Shown here: positions 34,308-45,405 of the stretch, in pieces
Position numbering within the stretch: the stretch's first letter is position 1
How the letters are laid out: the number at the start of each line of letters is the position of its first letter
From: Plantago major
Taxonomy: Eukaryota; Streptophyta; Magnoliopsida; Lamiales; Plantaginaceae
Reading direction: 5' to 3'
NCBI GenBank assembly: GCA_026545765.1
Contig: CM048839.1
Span: 18,042,566-18,106,565 of the forward strand
Length of the DNA: 64,000 bases
The notes under the pieces: model-generated
The model's database searches: none
What the model was told of the DNA's origin: nothing
The model's input: only the letters and a program-made list of their open reading frames with translations
Position numbers and translations under genes: made by a program

Positions 34308-35423
34308 TCATGGACACATTGCAATTTCATGATTAGAGCCACCTACAGGATGGTTCAGATTGATCCTGCGCAATATCAGAGTCTTCACCATTTTAGCCTC
34401 TTGTGTACAGTTATTAGCTTGCACACTCAAATCATTTATAGTCTTGAAAATAGCATCCACCTTCTTGTTTATCTCTTCCATGGCAATTACCAACCCTGCA
34501 TTGTCCCCCCATGTGGTGAGATTCATATAAGTTAGTAAATCTTCTGTCTCAGTCTGGAACCTCTCTACAACCGACGTGATACCACCCAATTCCTGGAAAA
34601 CAATGTCACTCCCAACCTGCATCACACTAATGATCTCCCTTTGCTCCCTAAAGTTCCATTCAAGTTTTTTCCAAGTTGAGTTGAGCCATCTTCCAGTCCA
34701 TCCTAGAGGTACCGTAACCGCAGCAATTAGGGCAGTCAAGCCTGCTGGAGCTTTTACATAAACTGACATAACGGATCCTGCCAAAACCAAACCAAACATA
34801 GCCACAAAAATTCTAATAGCAATTTTCCTCCGCACGATTACTCTGTCTATCGTATGCTCCAACTTCATCCTTTTAGCTTCCAACCTCGCCATCACAGCTA
34901 TCTGCGTAGAGTAAACTCTCTTGAAAGCCCAGACATAATCCACTGGAAAGGGTTGCACAGCCATCCATATGTTCTCTATAAAGCATCTTGAGAAGTTCTT
35001 GAAATTACCGTCTTCATCAGATACAGCAAAATGCTGCTCCTGGAATGAGTCAAGGGCTGACTTGACACTGGAGTGGTGACCGATGGCATGTCTAGAGCTG
35101 TCAATCATGCTGACGCAAAGCTCCAAGGTTAATGGACTTCTTTTCTCGAAATCATCGAGTATATCTGATAATTCTTGATTTTTCCAAGCATCTTTCTTGT
35201 TTTGGAGGGTGATTCTATCAAGCTCTTCAGTTACATTGTGGAGGGAGTCAAATGATTCCAGGCTTCTGACTGCTCGGTTAATCGTGAGATCCAGGACAGG
35301 ACTGATGCGAGCATGTCTTAACGGGATCAAGTCGGGGGATGGAGCCATCGTCCTTGTGCTGAGAGACGGATTGGCATACTGATGAAAGAGGCTGCTGCTG
35401 TTTCTGAACCAGACCGATGCCAT
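34308..35423 (-). CDS. UPF0496 (DUF677, At14a-like) membrane protein, paralogue
   Basis: Intronless gene of 371 residues, clearly homologous to 31118-32227 along its whole length (S-F-Q-E-Q-x-x-A-V-S, F-K-N-F-x-R, A-P-A-G-L-T-A-L, Q-R-E-I-I, M-Q-x-G-S, I-V-F-Q-E-L-G). Hydrophobic stretches at about residues 203-222 and 226-242 form the conserved membrane hairpin. The N-terminal 60 residues are variable. The start MASVWF at 35423 is the first ATG in the frame. The two genes are convergent and about 2.1 kb apart, so they arose by an inverted duplication or by tandem duplication followed by inversion. Both frames are intact, so both may be expressed. Confidence 0.87.
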   Translation of the reverse strand: MASVWFRNSSSLFHQYANPSLSTRTMAPSPDLIPLRHARISPVLDLTINRAVRSLESFDSLHNVTEELDRITLQNKKDAWKNQELSDILDDFEKRSPLTLELCVSMIDSSRHAIGHHSSVKSALDSFQEQHFAVSDEDGNFKNFSRCFIENIWMAVQPFPVDYVWAFKRVYSTQIAVMARLEAKRMKLEHTIDRVIVRRKIAIRIFVAMFGLVLAGSVMSVYVKAPAGLTALIAAVTVPLGWTGRWLNSTWKKLEWNFREQREIISVMQVGSDIVFQELGGITSVVERFQTETEDLLTYMNLTTWGDNAGLVIAMEEINKKVDAIFKTINDLSVQANNCTQEAKMVKTLILRRINLNHPVGGSNHEIAMCP

Positions 35424-35479
35424 TGCTGTAGATCAGTCTTTTTTTGTTTCTGACGTATTGATAATATGGAATTTTTAGT

Positions 35480-35850
35480 GAGTAGATGAAAGGCCTAATA
35501 AAGGATTGGAAAGATGTGGCAACATGGTTCGGAGTCAGGGTCTTGAAACCGAACCAATTGCATTGGTAGACGACCATTTTGCTGCTGGCTTGGCTTAGAT
35601 CAAGTTGTATCTAGTATAGCCTTGTGTCTCCTTCTGACTTTGTAACTCAAACATTTAATCATCATACATGCTTATAAACTGATGAAAAGACAAAATGTAG
35701 AATCGTGGAGAGAACCTAGTCGAGGGAGCTAAGAGAAGATGAGTCAGCTAACTTGTTCTGATTCCAAAGTCCAAATCGTTTAGCTTGGGAATACCTTCTG
35801 AAATTTTGGAGAGTTATAGCCATTGATTGATAGATCATCACTACAAATAA
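35480..35850. repeat. Duplicated flank, copy 2
   Basis: Counterpart of 33000-33430 in the same orientation. It starts about 60 bp upstream of the minus-strand gene's ATG, so it includes its likely promoter and leader. Confidence 0.65.
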
Positions 35851-36505
35851 TACACATCTTAATCTACAGGATAACAGGAATTTGTATTGTATGCAACATC
35901 TAAGAAATACTACTGTTATACACTCCGGATTATGTGCTTGCATAGGCTTCTTTAATTTAGGCTCCAAAGTCTGTTCCTTTTGTTTGTACTGCATTATTTA
36001 TGCTCTGTGTCGTCCAGTGATTTTTATCGCATTGTAATTCCAGGTTGAAACAAACCTTCTTGCTCCTATGGCTTAAACGAAAAGTTAGCAGGTTTCCTGA
36101 TCTAAAAATAATTAGGCCATTTTTAGGCAGCTGAAATTTCTGGAAGTTCACTGCGAATCCTGTCCATGTTCCCCTGTGGAAAACAATTCTGAACATAAAA
36201 TGTACAGCTTGACAGGGAATTGGTTCACCAACTGAAAGAGGACTTATTTCCATCGAAATACATTTCAGTTTTGTATGGAAAATGTGCGGTGATCATAACT
36301 AAGATCAAGAAACAAGCACATGATACGTGGCCTGATCCTGGAAATTTCTTTGTTGCTTGATTATCAATAGTTTGTAAGGAATAAAAGAAAACTTAAAAGC
36401 ACTATAAACATGCAATTGCAGTTTGAATTATCTCTAACCAAGAAGCATATATATATATATATGTTTGTCAGACGAAATCTGTAATTAGTTATCTTTCAGT
36501 TATTA
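35851..36505. other. Intergenic DNA
   Basis: No gene seen; a short TA run at about 36450-36461. Confidence 0.5.
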
Positions 36506-36850
36506 CTAGTAATAACCCGTGGCGATGCCACGGTATAGTTTGTTTTTTAATAATATTACCTCTGGTTCATTAATAACTTCATAAGGAGACTTTTTTTTTT
36601 TTGAAGTTTGACCGTAAATTACTCACAAATTACACGACAAAAACATATAATAAAATTATTATTATTATGAAAATAAATTAAGTATATTTTACTAACATAG
36701 TGTTGTTTTTTATACATATTGCGTGTAATTTGTGAGTAATTTACGGTCAAAATTCGGAAAAAAAAGTCTCATAGGAAGTTATTGATGGACTGGAGGGAGT
36801 ATATAGAAAGAGGACAAAATTAATTAATCGATATATTAAAAGTAGTTGTC
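36506..36850 (-). mobile_element. Helitron-type 3' end (copy 1), carrying a Stowaway
   Basis: On the minus strand the sequence ends with hairpin CCGTGGCATCGCCACGG, a short spacer, then CTAG followed by T, as in Helitron 3' ends. The adjoining sequence (GTATARTTTRYTTTTTAATA, then GAGGACAAAATTAATTAATC) recurs at 40074-40190. The 5' end is unknown, so only the terminal part is marked. Confidence 0.6.
36559..36799. mobile_element. Stowaway MITE inside the Helitron-type copy
   Basis: Left end CCTCTGGTTCATTAATAACT after TA (36557-36558); right end AGTTATTGATGGACTGGAGG then GAG before TA. The second Helitron-type copy at 40074 lacks this insert, confirming the boundary. Confidence 0.82.
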
Positions 36851-37583
36851 ACACTAACAACAGTTAAATACATAAAATGAAGTACACAATTTATTCATGT
36901 TTCAACATCCGAGTAAATTTTTATTAGCTGCATGATATTGATGTGTTTATACCTGTCCAAAAACTTCCTTCTTAGACAATTAATGTATGTTATGGCCGTT
37001 AGCAAGTTTGTGTAATATGTCAAAAATGCGCAAATAAATTAAATAAGTATATGTTGTTGATTTTTTTTTTGGGCAAATTTTCTACTTTATTAATAATAAG
37101 ATAATAAGTTCACGGGAGTTTGTAGGAACTCACATACAAAACAAAGAACCAATTGCTACCAAAGTTGATTCGGGTGTTGCTTCATTGACATTGATTCTAA
37201 ACAGAAGCTCATACGTAGCTGATGGTATCCCAAAATATTATTCTTACCTAAACTACTCCACATTTCTCCAGGTTTAGCTTTTAAATGGTAGGGTCCAACC
37301 CGATCGAACTCGTTTAAAGCCAATGGATGATACATGTTAAGTTTTTGAGGGGTCTTTGTCATGTACATGACCCGAACCCGTTAATCATTGATGGGTACAT
37401 GTCCGGTAGGAATTTAGTAAAACCAACTCATCCAACCCGTTTGAAAGTTCAAATAAGGCAAAATAAACTCATTTTTTAGATTCTCATTTTTCACACTCAT
37501 TTATGTGAGTCTGGTAGATATGCTTTTAAACGGGTTAAGAACAACCCGACCTCAATGCATTCAGAGCTCTAAGTTGATACCTA
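36851..37583. other. Intergenic DNA with CGGGT/ACCCG-rich repeat
   Basis: From about 37290 to 37565 ACCCG motifs in both orientations recur (AACCCGTT, ACGGGTTAAG), as in subterminal regions of some hAT elements. The same motifs reappear at 37940-38105. No ends or target duplication could be fixed. No gene. Confidence 0.4.
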
Positions 37584-37833
37584 CTGCACCCCCCCCCCTC
37601 CACAGAATTTCATACGTTTATCATTTTTAGACGTCCCACAGAACTTCATACATTACTAAAAAAGGAAGTTACCCCACACCCAATAAAAAACAATCTCAAC
37701 TTTATATACAAATTATATTTTTGCCACAAAAGTACATTTTTCCCACCTTTTTCATTTTTCATCATTTACTTTAACTTTTCACTTAAAACTACGCGCCAAC
37801 CCTAATGTATGAAGTTTTTCAGGATGGAGGGAG
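37584..37833. mobile_element. Stowaway-type MITE
   Basis: Right end TTTTTCAGGATGGAGGGAG before TA. Left end, after TA (37582-37583), CTGCACCCCCCCCCCCTCCA then AGAATTTCATACG, an inverted counterpart (CTCC ... TTCATAC) with an expanded C run. Confidence 0.65.
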
Positions 37834-38209
37834 TAGTATTTTTTAGTCCTCTACCAGTCCAACCTCAAACCCACAACTCCCCCAACACCAACACCCCCCC
37901 CCCCCCCAACCCACTAAAAAGAATCCCATGCAAAAATCATAAATGCGATGCGGGTCGGGTGGGGTTTATCAAGTTGTCGAATTCAGGTCTAGTTACACAT
38001 GTGTAAACGGCCTCGGGTATATATCCGACCCGAACTCAAAAACCATTTATTTTGAGCGGGTATATTGCGGGTTTTCTTCGAGTTGAATAGAATGCGACCC
38101 GTTTTAAAAAGCCTACAGATAGAATATGGAACTGTAGGAGCTAGATGAATAAGAAGAACCATGTTGGTGAAAAACCAATTCAAGTTAACTCATTGCTAGA
38201 AGAGACTTA
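37834..38209. other. Intergenic DNA with poly-C run and CGGGT motifs
   Basis: A C run at about 37894-37908 and several CGGGT/ACCCG motifs. No gene. Confidence 0.45.
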
Positions 38210-38579
38210 CTGCATGTTTGGCAAAGAGTTAAAAGTCACCGTTCATCAACTAAAAAGTAAATGACATTTGGATTGTAGTTTATACTGTAAAATGTTTAAC
38301 TCAATTTTTTGCCCGGCCACTAAGCAATTAGCATTCTCTTTCTAGTTTCTACACTATTCTTTACTCTCCCTCTCTATTTTTTTCAATTAAAATAACAACT
38401 TCAAACCAATCAAATAATCTTTCAAAAATTAAACCCATCAATTTTTTCTTACACACCCTATACAACAACACTATAAAATTTTAGCTCTATCTTAAACACC
38501 ATTTTCTTTAACTCATATTTAACTCAGTTACTATTTATCAACTAAATTTGTTTCCTTTCACTCTACACCAAACAGTCAG
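38210..38579. mobile_element. Tourist-type MITE (PIF/Harbinger)
   Basis: Left end CTGCATGTTTGGCAAAGAGT and right end ACTCTACACCAAACAGTCAG are inverted copies. TTA flanks on both sides (38207-38209 and 38580-38582) match the 3-bp target duplication of PIF/Harbinger. 370 bp, non-coding. Confidence 0.75.
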
Positions 38580-38582
38580 TTA

Positions 38583-39780
38583 GTACCTCTATGGCCACCA
38601 CACAATCATGAAGTTAGCAATTTGTGGGGTAATACCGTCAAACACAATTGTAGTTGTAAATCTCATTTAACACAATTATTGTTTAAATTATTGAAATAAT
38701 CATATCAAATTATTTCAGTTCAATACTCATCACGTGAATTTTAGTTTTAATTCGTATCAATTTGTACAAATTCCAAATTATCATGGAGAACTATGACGAA
38801 TACTATAATTATTCTTATAATTGAGAAATATATGTACGTTGAAGAATGTTTTAAATACTTTATCTTATTATGCGCATTTTGTGAAGTTTCAGTTTTATTT
38901 CATTTTCTGTTTATATAATATATGCACGGAATATCCCTTCGTACCTAACCATCTTACAACTTTATTCTCGCAAAGACCTTTTTTTATGCTCTAATTGGTA
39001 GGGTTTAGGCTTCATTTGGGCTTCAACAAATTTTCACAACCCAATTATAATTCAATTACTATCTAGAGTTAAAATCCAATTAAAACCCCATCAATTTAAG
39101 TCGCATGCCAAACAATCACTCAGTCTCCAGTATCTTAAAATAGTGATCATAAATCTTGTCGAAAACTTTTAAATCTCGCTACCCCTGATCAAATTTTCTG
39201 CGTTCGCCCCTGATCACCAATGCAGCAGAATCTCGTCACGGATCCCGTTATCAGCCGACAACGCGTCATGAGGCGTCACCCAATGCAGATGGTATAATAC
39301 TATGGCCAGCTATACTGATTAAAGTAGTTTTGGCATTTGGATTATGTAATCATTCAAATACACGTATTTGTAATTATTTACTCTGTGTGACAAACGGACG
39401 GGTTGTTTATATTCATCAATATATATTAATTATGCTTTATTATGTAGGGTAGACACCGTTCTAATATTTGCGGAGTGCGTTTATTATGTATGATGGGTAA
39501 CACCCATTATTTGTCGGACGTTATTGCATTGTTGGGTAGACAGTGACTAAATAATTGTTTATTAATCTATTTTGGTTTTCCATGAGATTATAACACTAAG
39601 AATTTTAATAATTAATTTCTCACAGGACATAGCTGAATATCAAACTCAACTTTTCCAAAAGGAAAAAATACAACCTCAAATTTGAAGAAATCAGTCTCTT
39701 ATGTGTGAGCTTAATCTTGGATTTTATTATTAATTAATTAATTGCTATAATTCAATTGGCTTGAAGATAACATCATTTCA
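38583..39780. other. Intergenic DNA
   Basis: No gene seen. A possible old MITE end (GCATGCCAAACAATCACTCAG, part) lies near 39110. Confidence 0.45.
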
Positions 39781-39939
39781 TCAGAATATCTCAATTGCAT
39801 TTCCATTAATGGCTAGAAAGATCGAGAGGCGGATCTTAATCGCAAAGGGAAGCTCGTTGAAACATAAAGTCCGGCGGATCTTCAGTGGTGGCGAACAACA
39901 CTGAACGAAACCTTGAGGAAGTTTGATCGTGTTCATCAT
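39781..39939 (-). CDS. Possible small gene of 52 codons, unrecognised
   Basis: The frame encodes a basic 52-residue peptide starting M-M-N-T-I-K-L-P with one C-C pair. A good minus-strand TATA box (AGTATAAATA, 39989-39998) lies about 50 bp upstream, and the start site expected from it falls between the first in-frame ATG (39969) and this one. No family was recognised. The same frame could be chance. Confidence 0.25.
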   Translation of the reverse strand: MMNTIKLPQGFVQCCSPPLKIRRTLCFNELPFAIKIRLSIFLAINGNAIEIF

Positions 39940-40073
39940 TGCGGCTTGTAATTTTTGTTCGCAAATCATGAAGAATGGCTGAGGTCTGTATTTATACTTT
40001 TGTTCGTAGTACAGTTTTAAATCTTGGGGAATCTTGTAAAAATATGAGAATACGATGGGAAAATAATAGGAGA

Positions 40074-40200
40074 CTAGTACTAATCCGTGGCGATGCCACG
40101 GTATAATTTACTTTTAATAATAAATAAAGAGAGGGAGACAAAATAAATTAATCGACAAAATAAGATAGCCAAACATCCTTGTGAAGAATATATATTTTCA
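40074..40200 (-). mobile_element. Helitron-type 3' end (copy 2)
   Basis: On the minus strand: hairpin CCGTGGCATCGCCACGG, spacer, CTAG then T. The next 100 bp match 36506-36850 without its Stowaway. The 5' end is unknown. Confidence 0.55.
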
Positions 40201-40362
40201 GGTTGCTTGATAAGCAACGTTAATCGTGGTGTCCTTCTTCTTCATTCAATACTATATCATTGAGTAATTTTTTTATGGTAACTATTGACTATGTAAAATA
40301 CGACTATCATGACATATATGCTTTGAAAGGGGTAGAATTCAATCTGAACCCGTTCAGTACCC

Positions 40363-40365
<3 letters not shown>

Positions 40366-40443
<78 letters not shown>
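40366..40443. repeat. (TA)n microsatellite in the pararetroviral protease region
   Basis: About 78 bp of pure TA. It interrupts the viral protease frame on the minus strand exactly where coding similarity stops. Confidence 0.92.
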
Positions 40444-40444
<1 letters not shown>

Positions 40445-40447
<3 letters not shown>

Positions 40448-40828
40448 TTTTATTAAAACAAAACTTGCTCGGAAACAAATTCCATCATTGCAAATGTGTG
40501 CATTTGAAAGTTTGTAATTTATTTTTAGGTTTGTTGCATCTGCAGTTGATAACCTTTCTTTTGTTTTTTCAAAATATTTTGTCGGTATCAGTCATTCTTA
40601 TATGCAATTCATGTCTGCACCACTGTCCATTAAGGCTATTGTTTCTAGGGTAAATGTCCCTATAACAATTTTAATTTTGACATACCATCTTTGGTAGGTA
40701 ATTTGTGATAGAGCATTTATGAATGATTCTCCATTATTCTTATCAACAAATTTGTCGGTAATGCTTTCTTCTTTTAATTCATCTTTTAGTTTTAAAATTA
40801 AAATATCTTGTTTTATTTCTTCATTTTC
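40445..40828 (-). pseudogene. Pararetroviral aspartic protease remnant
   Basis: Follows the coat protein stop in another frame. It shows the retroviral-type protease signature A-L-M-D-S-G-A-D (catalytic D-S-G) near 40615-40640, then a stop and further protease-like residues (L-I-P-T-K-Y-F) down to the TA repeat. The first reading-frame break lies right after the coat protein; the second is a stop just after the active site. Beyond the microsatellite, only a weak continuation is visible. Confidence 0.65.
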
Positions 40829-42021
40829 TTACCTTAATTGTCGTATTTCTGCTTTTACTTCCTTAATCTCTCGTTGAATATCATTAACAGAGATGGTGTT
40901 TGTTTTGTGGGAATTGAATGTTTTTATTACATCTTTGAAATCTGTTTTTTGTTTATTTGAAGTAGAAGTTTCTTGTCCTTTTTCTAAAATCATATCTTTT
41001 AATTTCTTTAGATAATTATCTTTTTGTTGAGGGTCTTTGACCTGATCAATCATTTCAAATATTAACTCATATTGATTTTGTTTTGTGATTACTAAAAGTT
41101 TCTTACTACAATTGCAAACACTTTTTCCCATTTGGTCAGGGAGACAGTAACACGAATCTTCTTCTTCTGAATAATCAGAAGTTTCATCATTATCTGATTG
41201 AATCTGATTAAATTGATAATCTTCTTTATCTGTTCCTATTCCTTCTTCATCAGAACTTATTTCAGAAATTATATTTAAAAGCTGATTTTTTAATTGTTCG
41301 TTTGAAATTAATTCTTGTATCTTTTGCCTTACCTTGCAAGTGTTGGCATAATGTCCAGGTGTCTTACACTTGTGACATATTATTTTGTCTAGAGGGACTC
41401 TTTCTTTTTTATAAAATCTTTCTTTTTTCTTATAAAAATTATTTTTATTATTTGGTTTGTAATCTTGCTTATTGACCTTTTTGTTGGAATATTTTCTTTT
41501 GTAAGTTTTTCTGTCATGGCTATGAATTGGGGGTTTGATTTTATCAAAACCAAACTGTTCGCACCAGCTTCCCAATTCTTTTCTACTTACCATATTTTGT
41601 TTCTTTAACTGGGATTTTAATTTTAAATCATTACAAATTTGTAATCCAGTCAGATTTATTTGGTTTATAATTTCTCCGTATGGCATTGTTTCTATATTCC
41701 CATTAATGTTTTTAATCTTTTCTCTTACTTTTTCCGCAAATAACTTTGGTAACCATGAAATAAATTTTTCTTTCCAATAATAATTATTCGGATAATCCCT
41801 CTCATAAATTTTCGTAAGAAAAACATCTTTGTACCATTTGAAATCCTGAAGCTTTCTACATTTTAGATTTTGTAAAATTTCAGTATTTCTTTCACTATAC
41901 CAATTAGGATCCCCAACAAAATGAAGTAATATAGTGTAAATGAGAGAAGTAACTCCTACTGAAATTTGTCTATTATTATCATCTAAAATTGGTATTCCAT
42001 TGTCATCTTGTTTAATACTAT
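40829..42021 (-). pseudogene. Pararetroviral coat protein, C-terminal part
   Basis: An open frame of 285 codons from 41686 plus in-frame sequence upstream to the element A junction. It has a very basic Lys/Asn-rich stretch (residues 58-97 of the open frame) followed by a C-x2-C-x4-H-x4-C zinc knuckle (C104, C107, H112, C117) and then an acidic Ser/Glu/Asp block. That order (basic, zinc knuckle, acidic) is typical of caulimovirid capsid proteins. The first methionine at 41686 is internal; the N-terminal part of the protein lies at 56030-56650. No stop was seen inside this part. Confidence 0.75.
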
Positions 42022-42026
42022 CTAAT
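42022..42026 (+). repeat. Target site duplication CTAAT, left copy
   Basis: Identical to 56030-56034. The pair brackets element A and proves that it inserted as one unit. Confidence 0.92.
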
Positions 42027-42881
42027 TGTTGTTACGGACATGTGTCCAATCCGTTAAGGGCGCCATAGAGCGTGTCCTAAAGCGCATCACGGCTTAATTA
42101 GCCAACTTAGTACTGGTCCGACCTCACATGGTCCGCCCAAAGTGAATCGACCAGTACGCTAAAGGTCACTACAACCTTACAGCTAGTCCGAGCTAGCTGG
42201 GAGAAGGACTTACAAACTGCCACGCCAAGACAGAGATGCCAAACGGACGGACGAGAAATCTCGACGCCACCATCACGATAAGCCCAAACGATATAATGTA
42301 ACCACTGAGATACTTCCGTGAGACTCTAGGCTCGGACATCCAGAGTCACCCAAGGGCAGATCAACCAAGCAGACAGGTCTGTCCGAGGGACTAACACGGA
42401 CTCAACGTGCGGAACAGTACTCTCAGAGGGAAAGGACCAAACTACCCTCCCGGCCCATTAATTAGTATTGGATTACTATTCACTAATGGGCCATGGGCCA
42501 AAGGTAGCATTGGTGTCCAAATCTGAGGCATACACTTGGCATCATCTTATGAGCTACTTCATAAGTATATGATAACTATAAATATAGCACAAGGTCCAAG
42601 ACCTTAAGGTAAGTGATAATTCCATAGTAACAAGTATCTCTTGATATCTTATCCTTTCCCGCTACTACTGCATTGAGAGCTTTCATCTCTCCTTTGAGTA
42701 AAGCCTCCTTCCGGATTGACTTAGGCAATCCGGGTAATCCATTCTAACCCCCCCCCCCCACTTAGTCCTTTCAGGTACTCTTGCTCGGACAAGCCTTCTC
42801 TCGGACTTCAAGTTGGAGGTGGATCTTAGATTAGGTTACTTGTAGTAGTAGTGTTGGTGTTTGAGGTTTTATCCCTCAACA
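42027..42881 (+). repeat. 5' LTR of element A
   Basis: TG...CA ends. TATA box TATAAATAT at 42577-42585. A C run of 12 near 42748-42759, which is 17 long in the 3' LTR. Otherwise the two LTRs differ by scattered small changes. Confidence 0.93.
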
Positions 42882-42884
42882 TTT

Positions 42885-42900
42885 TGGCGCCGTCTGTGGG
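42885..42900 (+). other. Primer binding site of element A
   Basis: TGGCGCCGTCTGTGGG starts three bases after the 5' LTR. The first ten bases match the 3' end of plant tRNA-Asp as used by Tat/Athila elements; the remainder does not, so the tRNA assignment is tentative. Confidence 0.65.
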
Positions 42901-42935
42901 AATCTTTACAAAAAGATCTGTGTTTGTGTTGTGCT

Positions 42936-44172
42936 GATGGCTAGAACGAGACAACAGCTCGGATTAGTGCTGCAGGCGTGGGAACACCACCGCCACGCCC
43001 ACGAGGACGTCCGCCCACCCGGGGACGAAGGGCCGCTGTGGCTGGAAGGAACGCTGGAAGGAGATATCCGAGAGACGGGCGGACCGCCAGCCCATCCTCG
43101 GATGAGGAAAGAGACGCCCCGCTTAGAGGAGGCCAAAGAGTCCCTGTGAATATTGTGCCTACGGACCATGGAGAAGGGGTAGCACGAGCTTCTCCGGCAG
43201 AAGCTCAAGGCCCTACCACAGGTCAACAGTTTACGATGCCCGATGGTCGCGTTGTCCGCACAAGCGACCTCGGACTAAGCGAAACTCAGTTTGATAGGTT
43301 GCTCACGATTATCCAAGGATGCCTAGGGTCTAACAATGCCCATCCTCAGCAAGCCACTCCGCCAGTGGTTACTCCGGTTCAAGCGGAGCCCGCCTTGTCA
43401 AGAAACAGACAGCGTCCGATCCAACAGAGGTTGGGAGATCAGCCGCACCATGAGGATTTGCGAAATCTTCTAGACCGACGGGCCTCTGCTTCGCAAGTTC
43501 GGGGTGAAGGAAGCCCGAATGGGAGGAGAGAGCACCAAGGAGGAGGTAACAGGCAGCCAGGAGGTCCACGACAAGCTCCCATGAGGGACATAGATCATGT
43601 AGCAGAGACCATTCCAGTTGTCCGGCTAGACGAACTCCCTGCGGATGTCGCAATCCATCCACGGACAGGAGAGGTCATGACAGCGGACGAAATCTACGCC
43701 CAACAAAAATCTTTAGAAACCCAAATCCTGAACCTCAGACGCCTGGTAAAAGACCACGAGCAGATCACTACAAGTGCCCCAAACCCTCTGTGTGATGATA
43801 TCATGAGGGAAAAAAGAAAGAAATAGGAACTCGGACCAAGTGATTCCGAACTTGGAATACTACTACGGGGATACTTTTCCCGTGGGTCACCTGACAAGGT
43901 ACAACAACAAGATGGATTCCAAAGGGCTGAGTGACAATACTAAAGCCCTTACGTTCTCGTCCACCCTCTTCTGCACGGCTATGGATTGGTACACCGCTTT
44001 GCCGAACAAGTCAATAAGGTCGTATGCAGATCTATCTTCTAAGTTCTTAGCACGGTTCGGAAAATCAAAAAGAAGAAAACGCATCAGAGAGCACCGGCGA
44101 AGTCATCCAAAGGGAACAGGAAGATCTTCGAACTTTCCTAGATCGCTTCAATACGGAAGTACTCCGAGTTGA
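42936..44172 (+). pseudogene. gag: Element A gag, N-terminal and capsid part
   Basis: Starts M-A-R-T-R-Q-Q at 42936 in a frame that shifts near 43000 into the one running to 43826. A second shift leads to 43840-44172, where the Retrotrans_gag core reads A-M-D-W-Y-T-A-L-P and Y-A-D-L-S-S-K-F-L-A-R-F. The first part is Pro/Arg-rich and disordered. Capsid protein of the element; inactivated by frameshifts. Confidence 0.8.
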
Positions 44173-44715
44173 GCCCCATAGTATTAAAGAACGGGTCCGT
44201 CACCTGTACGCTAATACTTACAACTCCGAGCTGCGGAGGAAGCTCTCTAGTCAAGAAGTGAGGAGCGAAAAGCACTTGGATGACATCTGTGAGGAGGTGA
44301 TGTCGGAGAAGAATACCGAAGGAACGTACCAGTCCGAGCGGGATCGAAGAAGGGAAAGGAACCGCAAAGACAAGAGCAACGCTAGGGGAAGTTTGACCCG
44401 AAGAAAGATCACAGAGACAAAGGCATTTACAGGGAGAGGAGTCCGCCCAGGAGATTCGCGGACTACACGCGCCTCAATAAGCCGAGATCCGACATCTTGG
44501 CCACTATTGTGGAGAACAAGTTGAACATCCAATGGCCAAAGCCATCCCATAATCGGAGAAACAGAAATGCGAAGGGATACTGCAAATTTCACAAGAGCAA
44601 AGGCCATGAGACTGACGACTGTATCCAGTTAAAAACAGAGGTCGAACACCTGGTGAGAGAAGGCAAGTTGAAGGAGCACATATATGCGGACGAGCCTTCC
44701 AGGCACGATAGTTAG
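44173..44715 (+). pseudogene. gag: Element A gag, C-terminal part with zinc knuckle
   Basis: Continues in shifted frames (44258-44524, then 44497-44715). The latter contains Y-C-K-F-H-K-S-K-G-H-E-T-D-D-C, the Tat-type gag zinc motif C-x2-H-x4-H-x4-C. Confidence 0.75.
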
Positions 44716-44766
44716 GAGCGGAGGAGGGAGGATAACGCTGCAGACCCACCACCTCGCCCACTATCT

Positions 44767-45405
44767 TTGCCACCTCCGCCAGTAGGCTATCCGCCACGCA
44801 TGAAAGTACATCCATACAGGTACGGCGATGAGATGGAAATGGAGAACCCTCCGTACAGCGGAGTGATCAACACTATCGCAGGCGGACCCTCCGGAGGTGA
44901 TAGCAGGATTGCAAGAGAGCGGACCGCCCAAAACCTTCGGAACAATGATAGGGCGTACGGTGCCCCCGCGATTCGAGGAACAAATGCAATATCTTTTGAC
45001 GATAGCGAAATTCCCCCTCCTACGGCAGGAGGTGAGGAGATTGACGACCCGGACGTTCCTCTTGTAGTTTCATTGACCATCGCGACTTATCGAGTGAACA
45101 AAATTCTGGTGGATACCGGGAGTTCTTCGAATATCATCTCTAAGAGGACACTAGATCAGATGGAGTTGGGAAGAATCCGCTACGACAGAGTTCACACCTC
45201 TATACTAGGGTTTGGAGGAGGAACTGTTCGACCACTGGGAAGTGTTACGTTGCACGTTTCACTCGGAACCTTCCCGGCCAGGGTAACCCAGTCGGTCCGA
45301 TTTGTCGTGGTTGATCGAACCTTCGACTATAACGCCATCTTTGGGCGCCCAGGACTCAACCAATTCCGGGCTATTTCATCCACCTTACACAACAGAATGA
45401 AATAA
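44767..45405 (+). pseudogene. pol: Element A protease
   Basis: Retropepsin-type domain with I-L-V-D-T-G-S-S-S-N-I-I (catalytic D-T-G intact), then L-G-F-G-G and N-A-I-F-G-R-P at its end. Separated from RT by about 350 bp of frame-broken sequence (45406-45762). Confidence 0.85.
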
